This document shows positions 1 to 7,820 of a stretch of 64,000 nucleotides of DNA, piece by piece. The position numbers were made by a program, and so were the translations under genes. This DNA comes from Accumulibacter sp. (lineage in GTDB: Bacteria; Pseudomonadota; Gammaproteobacteria; Burkholderiales; Rhodocyclaceae). The stretch spans positions 1,736,001-1,800,000 of the forward strand of contig NZ_JAZKUG010000001.1 of NCBI RefSeq assembly GCF_036625195.1, written 5' to 3'. How positions within the stretch are numbered: the first letter of the stretch is position 1; the number at the start of each line of letters is the position of its first letter. A model generated the notes under the pieces. It ran no database searches. It saw only the letters and a program-made list of their open reading frames with translations, and was not told the origin of the DNA.

Positions 1-284
1 TCTATGTTCAGGTGCACGTCTTCCAGGTCGACCGACCAGAGGAAGACACCGCTGGCAATCTCGTCTGCCACCTGCGTCATGCCCCGCTCGATGTCGGCAA
101 GGTCGGCTGCACTGATGATTCCTTGCCGCGCCAGCATCGTTGCGTGCGCCAGCGAGGCCCGGATGTCTTGCCGCCACATCCGCTGGTCGAAGCGGACCGA
201 GGCGGTGTAGCGTTTGACGAGTTCGGAAGTAGGTTCGGAGAAGCGGCCGGCCCAAGTGTACTGGGAAGGGTCCGATGGGCTCAT
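1..284 (-). CDS. argH: Argininosuccinate lyase, N-terminal part (cut by window edge)
   Basis: Translating the minus strand from the ATG at 284 gives an N-terminus containing WAGRFSEPTSELVKRYTASV, then SLAHATMLARQGIIS and EDVHLNI, a pattern typical of argininosuccinate lyase (fumarase/aspartase superfamily). The enzyme splits argininosuccinate into arginine and fumarate in the last step of arginine synthesis, in the cytoplasm. Only about 94 codons are visible; the conserved C-terminal GSSxMPxKxN signature lies outside the window. It is divergent from the AlgZ-type kinase gene, with about 60 bp between the two starts, so both promoters must sit in or overlap that gap. Divergence of argH from an algZ-algR-hemCD block is common in gamma- and betaproteobacteria. 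Confidence 0.9.
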   Translation of the reverse strand, partial: MSPSDPSQYTWAGRFSEPTSELVKRYTASVRFDQRMWRQDIRASLAHATMLARQGIISAADLADIERGMTQVADEIASGVFLWSVDLEDVHLNI

Positions 285-345
285 GGGCAACAGGTTCCTG
301 GGCTAAAATCATTCGTAGAACCTTGAACAGGCGCCACTGCAACTG

Positions 346-1383
346 ATGGCAAGTATAAAGCAAAACGCCCAGAGCCGGCTGCTGCCCGATTTCCGCAATG
401 CTGGAGTCATTTTGCGCATCCTGCTTGGGGTCAATCTGCTGGCCTTGCTCGCCGCCTTGGTGCGCAGCGACGGGCTGCTTGCCTGCCTGCAGGACTACTT
501 CACGATGGCCGCTTGGCTGCAGCCCCTGCTGCTTTTCAACCTCGCCGCCCTGGCACTGCTCGGTAGCCGGCTGCACGGTCTCCCGCCATGGAGCGCCCGC
601 GTGTTGGTCGTCGTCCTGGCTGCGACGTCGGCGGCCATGCTCTCGCTGCTGTGGTCTCTCCTCACCTTCGATGAATGGGGTTGGCAGGGGCTGGTACGGG
701 CCGCTCTGCTTGCGGGAACGGCGGCGGCGTGCATGCTCTCCTACTTGGCATTGCGCGCCAGCGCCTTGTCGCCAGCCCTGATCGAGGCCCGCCTGCAATC
801 GCTGACTGCTCGCATCCGGCCGCATTTCCTGTTCAACAGTCTCACTGCGGTGATCTCATTGATCCGCCTCGACCCGCGCCGTGCCGAAAGCGCGCTCGAA
901 GAACTTGCCGACCTGTTCCGTGCGCTTCTGCGCGACCCGCGCCAACTGGTGCCGATCGGTGATGAACTGGCCTTGTGCCGGCAGTATCTGGATCTGGAGA
1001 AGCTGCGCCTGGGCGAGCGCCTGCGGGTCGAGTGGAGCATCGATGATCTGCCTGCCGATCTCCTGGTGCCGCCGCTGCTGCTGCAACCGTTGCTCGAGAA
1101 CGCCGTCTATCACGGGATCGAGCCAGTTGCCAACGGTGGCACGATCCGCGTTGCCCTGCTGCGGCGTGCCGACGAACTGCGCATCGACCTGGCCAATCCG
1201 ACGATCGTGTCGCATGCCGAGCATGCACGTGGCAACCACATGGCTCTCGACAACATCGAAGAGCGGCTGGCACTGTACTACGATCTCGAGGCCCGGCTCG
1301 ACACAGGCGAGGTGCGGCTTGCTGACGGGAGCCACGAGTATCGCGTACACATCGTCCTGCCCTGCGGCGGCCGCTGGCGGTGA
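346..1383 (+). CDS. algZ: LytS/AlgZ-type membrane sensor histidine kinase
   Basis: A 345-residue protein. Its first ~145 residues are strongly hydrophobic with about four membrane segments and no periplasmic domain. A His_kinase (PF06580) region follows, with RPHFLFNSL around the presumed phosphoacceptor His160, and then an ATPase domain containing LLLQPLLENAVYHGI (N box) and a late glycine-containing segment (MALDNIEERL). This is the AlgZ/FimS architecture, in which the kinase acts on a LytTR response regulator. The stop codon overlaps the GTG start of the next gene (GTGA), so kinase and regulator are translationally coupled. The symbol is by homology of architecture and synteny; the signal sensed is unknown. 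Confidence 0.85.
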   Translation: MASIKQNAQSRLLPDFRNAGVILRILLGVNLLALLAALVRSDGLLACLQDYFTMAAWLQPLLLFNLAALALLGSRLHGLPPWSARVLVVVLAATSAAMLSLLWSLLTFDEWGWQGLVRAALLAGTAAACMLSYLALRASALSPALIEARLQSLTARIRPHFLFNSLTAVISLIRLDPRRAESALEELADLFRALLRDPRQLVPIGDELALCRQYLDLEKLRLGERLRVEWSIDDLPADLLVPPLLLQPLLENAVYHGIEPVANGGTIRVALLRRADELRIDLANPTIVSHAEHARGNHMALDNIEERLALYYDLEARLDTGEVRLADGSHEYRVHIVLPCGGRWR

Positions 1384-2168
1384 ACGCGGTCGTCTCCCCA
1401 CCCGCGTCCCCGATCGCGGTGCTGATCGTCGACGACGAAGCGCCGGCCCGGGCGCGCTTGCGCGACGTACTTGCCGATATCGCGACCGAACTGCCGAACG
1501 AAGTGGTCGCCGAGGCCGAGAACGGCCTCGTCGCACTTGGCATGATCGCTGCCCACAAGGTGGATGTCGCGCTGGTCGATATCCGCATGCCGACTATGGA
1601 CGGGATTGAATTCGCACGCCATCTGTCGCAGTTGGAGAAGCCGCCAGCGGTGATCTTCGTCACCGCCTACGATGCCTACGCGGTGCAGGCCTTCGAGCTC
1701 AGTGCCCTTGACTATCTCCTCAAGCCAGTGCGGTTCACACGCCTGCTCGCCGCATTGCGCAAACTGCCGCAGCAGCCTTCGCTGAGCAAGGCGCAGCTGG
1801 CGCGGCTGCCCCAGGCGGCGCGCAGCCATCTTTCCTGTCATGAACGTGGTCGCCTGTTGCTGATCCCAGTGGCGGCGATCATCTACCTGAAGGCCGACCT
1901 CAAGTACGTGACGGTCCGTACCCGTGAGCGTGAGTTTCTGGTGGACGAGTCGCTGACCCATCTCGAGGAGGAATACCGCGATCTGTTCGTCCGGCTGCAC
2001 CGCAGCGTGTTGGTCGCCCGCGACGCGATCATCGGTTTCGCACGCAGCGGCGCCGATGATGCCGACACGCAATGGCAGGCGATGCTGCGCGACGTTGCGG
2101 AGCGACTGCCGGTCAGTCGCCGACAGTGGCCGTTGGTCAAGTCTCTGGTCCGCCGCAGCGGCGTCTGA
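1380..2168 (+). CDS. algR: LytTR-family response regulator (AlgR-like)
   Basis: A 262-residue regulator starting at GTG 1380, which overlaps the kinase stop. The receiver domain (about 12-130) shows the acidic pair IVDDEAPARARL, the phosphoacceptor in ALVDIRMPTMDG (Asp67), the switch region VTAYDAYAVQAF and the lysine in LDYLLKPVR. The C-terminal half is a LytTR DNA-binding domain: AIIYLKADLKYVTVRT, the LTHLEEEY turn and FVRLHRSVLV. It would bind promoter DNA once phosphorylated by the adjacent kinase. The targets cannot be told from the sequence. AlgR regulates alginate and type IV pilus genes in Pseudomonas, but that role should not be assumed here. Confidence 0.88.
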   Translation: MNAVVSPPASPIAVLIVDDEAPARARLRDVLADIATELPNEVVAEAENGLVALGMIAAHKVDVALVDIRMPTMDGIEFARHLSQLEKPPAVIFVTAYDAYAVQAFELSALDYLLKPVRFTRLLAALRKLPQQPSLSKAQLARLPQAARSHLSCHERGRLLLIPVAAIIYLKADLKYVTVRTREREFLVDESLTHLEEEYRDLFVRLHRSVLVARDAIIGFARSGADDADTQWQAMLRDVAERLPVSRRQWPLVKSLVRRSGV

Positions 2169-2260
2169 TGGGGCAGGTCGGGGCCTGTGGTTCTTGACGA
2201 TCATCAAGGCAACGGCGCGGGGGCTTCCTATAATCCCGCTTTCCTTCCGACGAGAATTCG

Positions 2261-2935
2261 ATGATCTGCTTCGAACTTTGGCCAAGACTTCTCGGCTGTG
2301 TGCTGGCGGGATGTGCCGCCCTGCCGGCTGCCGCGCTGGACCTCGAGCGGGCCAAGGAGATCTACGGGCCGTGCGCGGCCTGTCATGGCGAGTTCGGCGC
2401 CGGCGGCAAGAAGGGCGAGTATCCGCGCATCGCCGGGCAACTACCGAAATACCTCGAGCAGCAATTGAAGGCGTTCCAGAGCCAGCGGCGAGTCAACCTG
2501 CCGATGTATCCCTACACCAAGGAACGGGAGCTGCCGGACGAGGACATGAAGCTTGTCTCGGCCTACTTGGCCCAGATCGAACTGCCGACGAGGCCGCCCG
2601 TGTTCAAGGACAGCGATGGTGCGCTGACGCGCCTGCTGGCGATGGAAAAAGTGATGATCGTTCCGCGCACGGAAGGCAACATCGACCGGGGCAAGCTCGT
2701 CTATGACCAGCAGTGCGCCGTCTGTCACGGCAAGAGTGGCAAGGGCCGCGGCATGTTCCCGATGCTGGTCGGGCAGTACACCAGCTATTTGAAGAAGCAG
2801 ATCGACGCCTACCTGAAGGCCGATCGTCCGCACGATGAAGACAGCGCCAGCGAGGGCGTGCTGTACCGCTTGCCGGCGCAGGACATTCAGGATGTCCTGG
2901 CTCACCTGACCGCGATCCAGGAGGTGCAACCCTGA
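2261..2935 (+). CDS. Diheme class I cytochrome c (cytochrome c4-like), exported
   Basis: A 224-residue protein with an N-terminal signal peptide (hydrophobic stretch ending LPAAALDLERA) and two CxxCH heme-binding motifs, CAACH at residues 38-42 and CAVCH at 152-156. The two-domain arrangement, each half about 100 residues, is that of cytochrome c4-like proteins that carry electrons in the periplasm toward terminal oxidases. Methionines that could be the sixth ligands occur in each half (NLPMYPYT, GRGMFPML). The gene lies 92 bp after the response regulator on the same strand and converges on the methyltransferase gene with a 3 bp gap. No dedicated terminator is seen between them. Confidence 0.85.
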   Translation: MICFELWPRLLGCVLAGCAALPAAALDLERAKEIYGPCAACHGEFGAGGKKGEYPRIAGQLPKYLEQQLKAFQSQRRVNLPMYPYTKERELPDEDMKLVSAYLAQIELPTRPPVFKDSDGALTRLLAMEKVMIVPRTEGNIDRGKLVYDQQCAVCHGKSGKGRGMFPMLVGQYTSYLKKQIDAYLKADRPHDEDSASEGVLYRLPAQDIQDVLAHLTAIQEVQP

Positions 2936-2938
2936 GGC

Positions 2939-3628
2939 TCAAAGCCGCTGCCAGACCTGCCAGCGTTCGCGGCCGGCGAAGACCGGTAGCGAGTCGCTGA
3001 CCGCGCGGTCTTCACGGCGGGCGAATGCCGGCGACAGCAGCGCGGCCAGTTGCTCCGGCAGAATGCCGAATGGCGGGCCCCGCAGTTCCGCCGCCAAGAA
3101 GAAGTAGCCGGCCAGCAGTCCGCCGGCGGGCAGCAACTCGGCCACCCGGCGTCCGTACTGCGGCCACAGGTGACGCGGCAGTGCACAAAGGAAGGCGCGT
3201 TCGTAGATGAGGTCGAAAGGCTCTGCCGGGACGAAGGAAAAGAAGTCGGCTGCAAGCAGCACACCGCGCCAGGACTTGCCGACGGTCTCGCGAGCCAGTT
3301 CGATGGCGGCGGTCGAAAAGTCCAGCGCCGTCACCTGCCAGCCCTGCTGGTCGAGATAGGCCGCATCCAGGCCGCTGCCGCAGCCAGGAACGAGAACCCT
3401 TGGCGTCTGTCTCCCCGCCGTCGCTGCGGCAGGGTCGATCGCAGGTGTGCCGGCGCCGACAAAGCGCCGCAACTCGAGTGGCGCGGTACCGGTTTCCCAT
3501 GGCGTGACGCCGCTGCGGAAACGATGGTCCCAGAAGTCGGCGAGTTCCGGCCGCTGGCAGGCTGGCTTTTCGGACAAGTCTGTGCGCTCCTTGCTAGAAT
3601 CACTGCCGTCGGCATGACATCGGGGCAT
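2939..3628 (-). CDS. Class I SAM-dependent methyltransferase, thiopurine-methyltransferase (TPMT)-like
   Basis: A 229-residue protein. FWDHRFRSGVTPWETG near residue 32 and VLVPGCGSGLDAAYL (glycine-rich SAM motif I) near residue 78 are characteristic of the TPMT family; LDFSTAAIELA (motif post-I) and FDLIYERAFLCALP (motif IV area) follow. It is expected to transfer a methyl group from SAM to a small thiol, sulfur or selenium compound, or tellurite; the substrate cannot be assigned. The first ATG at 3628 is used. A shorter start is possible because the first ~25 residues are poorly conserved in type. It is divergent from hemC, whose start is 59 bp away, so the two share a promoter region. Confidence 0.78.
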   Translation of the reverse strand: MPRCHADGSDSSKERTDLSEKPACQRPELADFWDHRFRSGVTPWETGTAPLELRRFVGAGTPAIDPAAATAGRQTPRVLVPGCGSGLDAAYLDQQGWQVTALDFSTAAIELARETVGKSWRGVLLAADFFSFVPAEPFDLIYERAFLCALPRHLWPQYGRRVAELLPAGGLLAGYFFLAAELRGPPFGILPEQLAALLSPAFARREDRAVSDSLPVFAGRERWQVWQRL

Positions 3629-3687
3629 CGATGCCGACCTCGCCTGCCGGACGTCCGGCCAATGCTCCCTGCCGGAATCTTGCCGTG

Positions 3688-4629
3688 ATGAGTGGTCCCT
3701 CAGTCCCGCCGCGTATCGTCATCGCCTCACGTGAATCGCGCCTCGCGATGTGGCAGGCGGAACACATTCGTGCCCGCCTCGGCGGATTATATCCAGAGAC
3801 GACGGTCGACATCCTCGGCATGAGCACTCGTGGTGACCAGATCCTCGATCGACCGCTGGCTGCGATCGGCGGCAAGGGCCTGTTCATCAAGGAACTCGAG
3901 GTCGCCATGCAGGATGGCAGCGCGGATCTCGCGGTTCACTCGCTGAAGGACGTGCCGATGGAGATGCCTGACGGCTTCGTGCTGGCGGCGATTTCCGCGC
4001 GAGAGAACCCCTGCGACGCCTTTGTCTCCAATCTATTTTCCGTCATCGATGAGCTGCCGGCGGGAGCCGTGGTCGGGACTTCGAGCCTGCGTCGGGCGGC
4101 CATCCTGCGCGCCTGCCATCCGCGACTGGTGATTCGGAGTCTACGCGGCAACCTCGATACGCGCCTGCGCAAGCTCGATTCTGGCGAGTACGATGCGATC
4201 ATCCTGGCGGCTGCTGGCCTGATCCGCCTTGGTCTGCCGCAGCGGATCCGGTCGCTGCTGACGCCCGAGCAATCGCTTCCCGCTCCTGGACAGGGAGTCC
4301 TGGGCATCGAGGTGTGCAGCTCGCGCACCGATATCGCGGCGCTGGTCGCGCCGCTCGACGATCCCGTGACTGCGGATTGCGTGCGTGCCGAACGCGCCTT
4401 TTCGCGCGCGCTGGGCGGCAGTTGTCAGGTACCTCTGGCGGCCCATGCCTTGCCCGAGGGTGATGACCTCTGGTTGCGGGGGTGGGTCGCGACGCCCGAC
4501 GGCGGACAGATGGTCCGTGGCGAACTGCGCGGCCATCTGAGCGATGCCGAGTCGATCGGTCGCTCGCTGGCGCAGATGCTGCGTCAGCAGGGGGCTGAGC
4601 CAATCCTGCAGCAGCTCGCCGCCGGCTGA
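3688..4629 (+). CDS. hemC: Hydroxymethylbilane synthase (porphobilinogen deaminase)
   Basis: Condenses four porphobilinogens into hydroxymethylbilane in tetrapyrrole synthesis. The 313-residue product from ATG 3688 shows IASRESRLAMWQAEHI at its start, GGKGLFIKELE, HSLKDVPM, VVGTSSLRRAA, LRGNLDTRLRKLD and the dipyrromethane-cofactor cysteine in LGGSCQVPLAAHA (Cys246), all of the expected active-site elements. An in-frame ATG at 3631 would add 19 unconserved residues, so 3688 is preferred. The stop overlaps the hemD start (TGATG), so the two enzymes of consecutive steps are coupled. Confidence 0.96.
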   Translation: MSGPSVPPRIVIASRESRLAMWQAEHIRARLGGLYPETTVDILGMSTRGDQILDRPLAAIGGKGLFIKELEVAMQDGSADLAVHSLKDVPMEMPDGFVLAAISARENPCDAFVSNLFSVIDELPAGAVVGTSSLRRAAILRACHPRLVIRSLRGNLDTRLRKLDSGEYDAIILAAAGLIRLGLPQRIRSLLTPEQSLPAPGQGVLGIEVCSSRTDIAALVAPLDDPVTADCVRAERAFSRALGGSCQVPLAAHALPEGDDLWLRGWVATPDGGQMVRGELRGHLSDAESIGRSLAQMLRQQGAEPILQQLAAG

Positions 4630-5405
4630 TGCCGCAGCTGTTGCGCGGTCGGACGATCGTCGTTACGCGCCCGCGAGCGCAGGCGTCGCAGCTCGCTGCG
4701 TGGATCGGCGAGCAGGGCGGCGAGGCGCTGGTCTTTCCGCTTCTCGAGATCTCTGCCGTTGCCAACCCGGCGCCCCTGCAGGAGGCGATCGATCGTCTCG
4801 ACAGCTACGCGCTGGCAATCTTCATCAGCCCGAATGCCGTCGACCACAGCCTGCCGGCCATCCTCGCCCGGCGCCCATGGCCGACGGCGCTGCGGCCGGT
4901 GGCGATCGGCCCGGGCACCGTGAACGCGCTGGCTGCATACGGCGTCGGCGACGTGTTGCTGCCCCCTGATCGTTTCGATTCCGAGGCGCTGCTCAGCGTT
5001 CCCGACTTGCAGGCCGCCGCCGTCAGCCAGCGGCGGGTGCTGATCCTGCGCGGCAACGGTGGGCGCGAATTGCTGGCCGATACCCTGCGCGAACGTGGTG
5101 CCCAAGTGGATGCGGTCGCCTGCTACGAGCGTCGCGCACCAGCGGACGCGTCATCTCTGCGGGCGCTGTGGCACGATGGCCGGCTCGACGCGATCATCAT
5201 TTCCTCGAGCGAAGGTTTGCGCAACCTCGTCGGACTGCTCGACGAGGAGGCTCTTGCCTGTCTGCGCAGCACGGCCGTGTTCGTGCCTCATCAGCGAATC
5301 GCCGAGTGCGCGCGCGCGTTGGGGCTGCAGCGGGTGTTCCAGAGTGCGCCCACTGATGCCGGGATCATGGCGGCAGTCAGCGCTCACGATTGGCCGCGGG
5401 CGTGA
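4629..5405 (+). CDS. hemD: Uroporphyrinogen-III synthase
   Basis: A 258-residue protein whose start overlaps the hemC stop by one base. N-terminal TIVVTRPRAQASQLAAWI, then FISPNAVDHSL, the middle VLILRGNGGRELLADTL and the late DAIIISSSEGLRNL are the usual landmarks of HemD, a family with low overall conservation. It inverts ring D and cyclises hydroxymethylbilane to uroporphyrinogen III, the branch point to heme, siroheme and cobalamin. It runs convergent to hemF, leaving about 80 bp between the stops. A HemX-type gene, which often follows in other proteobacteria, is absent here. Confidence 0.93.
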   Translation: MPQLLRGRTIVVTRPRAQASQLAAWIGEQGGEALVFPLLEISAVANPAPLQEAIDRLDSYALAIFISPNAVDHSLPAILARRPWPTALRPVAIGPGTVNALAAYGVGDVLLPPDRFDSEALLSVPDLQAAAVSQRRVLILRGNGGRELLADTLRERGAQVDAVACYERRAPADASSLRALWHDGRLDAIIISSSEGLRNLVGLLDEEALACLRSTAVFVPHQRIAECARALGLQRVFQSAPTDAGIMAAVSAHDWPRA

Positions 5406-5486
5406 ACGACACGCTCCAGTCCGCGGTATCACGGCCGTTGGCCTCGCCCCGCCGCCGACGAGCGGTGATCTTCCGTTGGCCGGGGT

Positions 5487-6404
5487 CTACAGCCAATCGC
5501 GCGGCGGCAGCATGTCGTAGAGGACGGCCTCCGCGCTTCCCGGCTCGGGCCGCCAGTCGTAACGCCACTTGACCGTCGGTGGCAGCGACATCAGGATCGA
5601 CTCGGTGCGGCCGCCCGATTGCAGGCCGAAAAGGGTGCCACGGTCCCAGACCAGGTTGAACTCGACGTAGCGTCCGCGCCGGTAGGCTTGGAAGTCCCGT
5701 TCCCGCTCGCCGTAGGGGGTCGCCTGGCGTTTGTCGACGAGCGGCAGGTAGGCGATCGGAAACGCATCCCCGACCGCTCGGGTCAGCGCGAAGCAGCGCT
5801 CGAAGCCACCTTCGCAGAGGTCGTCGAAGAAAACGCCGCCGACGCCGCGCGGCTCGTTGCGATGCTTGAGAAAGAAGTACTCGTCACACCACTTCTTGTA
5901 GCGCGCGTGGCAATCGTCGCCGAAGGGCTGCAGGGCGTCGCGGCAGGCGCGGTGGAAATGGCGCACGTCTTCGGCGAACGGGTAGTAGGGCGTCAGGTCC
6001 ATGCCGCCGCCGAACCACCAGACCGGCTCGGCGTCACCGTCCGTCGCGAGCAGCACCCGCACGTTCATGTGTGCGGTCGGGCAGAAGGGATTCGCCGGGT
6101 GCAGCACCAGCGAAACGCCCATCGCCGCGAACGCCCGCCCGGCGAGCTCGGGTCTCCTGGCGGTTGCCGAAGCCGGCAGCGTGGCGCCGCTGACCTCCGA
6201 GAAGGCAATCCCGCCACGTTCGAAGATGCGCCCTCCTTCGATGATGCTGGTGCAGCCGTTGCCGGTCAGCGGTCCGCCAGCCTCCCTCTGCCATCGATCG
6301 GCGCGAAAGCGCTCGCCGTGACGGCCCTCGATCGCTTCGGCAGCCGTGACGAGGCGAGTCTGCAGGCTGGTGAAATAGTCTCTGAGACGTTCGGCGTCGA
6401 TCAT
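5487..6404 (-). CDS. hemF: Oxygen-dependent coproporphyrinogen-III oxidase
   Basis: Oxidatively decarboxylates coproporphyrinogen III to protoporphyrinogen IX using O2. The 305-residue product from ATG 6404 contains GGGMDLTPYYPFAEDVRHFH, HRNEPRGVGGVFFDDL, RGRYVEFNLVWDRGT and SGGRTESILMSLPP, the signature blocks of HemF including substrate-binding Arg and Asp residues. An upstream in-frame ATG at 6506 would overlap purD and adds 34 residues outside the family, so 6404 (MIDAERLRDYF) is chosen. It is downstream of purD on the same strand with a 52 bp gap, placing heme synthesis at the end of the dusB-fis-purH-purD block. Confidence 0.96.
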   Translation of the reverse strand: MIDAERLRDYFTSLQTRLVTAAEAIEGRHGERFRADRWQREAGGPLTGNGCTSIIEGGRIFERGGIAFSEVSGATLPASATARRPELAGRAFAAMGVSLVLHPANPFCPTAHMNVRVLLATDGDAEPVWWFGGGMDLTPYYPFAEDVRHFHRACRDALQPFGDDCHARYKKWCDEYFFLKHRNEPRGVGGVFFDDLCEGGFERCFALTRAVGDAFPIAYLPLVDKRQATPYGERERDFQAYRRGRYVEFNLVWDRGTLFGLQSGGRTESILMSLPPTVKWRYDWRPEPGSAEAVLYDMLPPRDWL

Positions 6405-6456
6405 CGCCGCACGGTCGTCCGGAATGTCGGCCGCTTTCCTGACGGGAGTCTGCCGG

Positions 6457-7737
6457 TCATCGGCCGGCTGCCCGGTGGCCGATGTCGTGGCGGTACTGCA
6501 TGCCATCGAAGTGGATGCCGGTGATCAGGTCATAGGCACGTTTCTGTGCCTGCCGGACGTTGTCCGCCAGTGTCGTCACGCAGAGCACACGGCCACCGGC
6601 GGTGACGATCCGGCCGTCGATCTCGCTCGTGCCCGCATGGAAGACGTGGCTGTCGTTGGTGCTGGCCGGCAGGCCGCTGACCGGGTCGCCCGTGCGTGGG
6701 GCGGCGGGATAGTTGGCTGCGGCGAGGACGACGCCGAGGGCGACCCGCCGGTCCCAACTCGCCTCGACGAGGTTGAGGCGGCCGGAGACGGCATGCTCGA
6801 GCAGGTTGTGAAGGTCACTACGCAGACGCATCATGATCGGCTGCGTCTCCGGATCACCGAGGCGGCAGTTGAACTCCACCGTCTTCACCGAGCCATCGCG
6901 GCCGATCATCAGTCCGGCGTAGAGAAAACCGGTGTAGGGCATGCCTTCGGCTGCCATGCCGCGGACCGTCGGCAGGATGATCTCGCGCATCGCCCGTGCG
7001 TGCACCTCGGGCGTCACGACCGGTGCCGGCGAGTAGGCGCCCATGCCACCTGTGTTGGGGCCCGTATCGCCGTCACCGATCCGCTTGTGGTCCTGGCTCG
7101 ACGCCAGTGGCAGCACGTTCCTGCCGTCGACCATGACGATGAAACTGGCTTCCTCGCCGTCGAGGAACTCTTCGATGACGACCCTTGCTCCAGGGTCACC
7201 CGAAGTCGTACCGCTTTCGCTCGCGGGCAGCATCCGGTCGATCGCGGCGTGTGCCACGGCGAGGCTACCGGCGACGACCACCCCTTTGCCGGCGGCGAGG
7301 CCGTCCGCTTTGATGACGATCGGCGCGCCCTGTTGCTCGACGTAGGCGTGCGCTGGGGCGCGTTCGGTGAAGCTGACGAAGCGGGCGGTTGGAATGTGGT
7401 GCCTGAGCATGAAGCGCTTGGCAAAATCCTTCGAACTCTCGAGCTGAGCGGCCTCTCGCGTCGGGCCAAAGATCCTCAGGCCGCGGGCGCGAAAGAGATT
7501 GACGATACCGGCGGCCAGAGGTGCTTCCGGGCCGACGACGGTCAGCCGGACGTTCTCCCGTTGAGCGAAGTCCGCCAGCTCTTCAGCGCCGCTCAGCGGC
7601 ACGTTTTCCAGTTCATGCTCGCGCGCCGTACCGGCGTTGCCCGGGGCAACGAAAACTTTCTGCAGTCCGGGCGTTTTCGCGAGTCGCCAAGCCAGGGCGT
7701 GTTCGCGGCCGCCGGAGCCGATCACAAGCAGTTTCAT
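6457..7737 (-). CDS. purD: Phosphoribosylamine-glycine ligase (GARS)
   Basis: ATP-grasp enzyme that joins glycine to phosphoribosylamine in purine synthesis. The 426-residue product from ATG 7737 starts MKLLVIGSGGREHALAWRL, the invariant PurD N-terminus, and contains FGPTREAAQLESSKDFAK, APIVIKADGLAAGKGV, EASFIVMVDG and FNCRLGDPETQ (ATP-grasp catalytic residues). Open sequence continues upstream to 7998 but lies outside the family and overlaps purH, so the 7737 start is clear. It follows purH after 83 bp. Confidence 0.97.
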   Translation of the reverse strand: MKLLVIGSGGREHALAWRLAKTPGLQKVFVAPGNAGTAREHELENVPLSGAEELADFAQRENVRLTVVGPEAPLAAGIVNLFRARGLRIFGPTREAAQLESSKDFAKRFMLRHHIPTARFVSFTERAPAHAYVEQQGAPIVIKADGLAAGKGVVVAGSLAVAHAAIDRMLPASESGTTSGDPGARVVIEEFLDGEEASFIVMVDGRNVLPLASSQDHKRIGDGDTGPNTGGMGAYSPAPVVTPEVHARAMREIILPTVRGMAAEGMPYTGFLYAGLMIGRDGSVKTVEFNCRLGDPETQPIMMRLRSDLHNLLEHAVSGRLNLVEASWDRRVALGVVLAAANYPAAPRTGDPVSGLPASTNDSHVFHAGTSEIDGRIVTAGGRVLCVTTLADNVRQAQKRAYDLITGIHFDGMQYRHDIGHRAAGR

Positions 7738-7820
7738 CTGAGCCTCTCTTCCCTGTCGACGGTTGCGTCTGGGTACCCTCTGTTCCCGCGCACCTTGCCT
7801 CCTGCTTGTCAGCGGGCCTC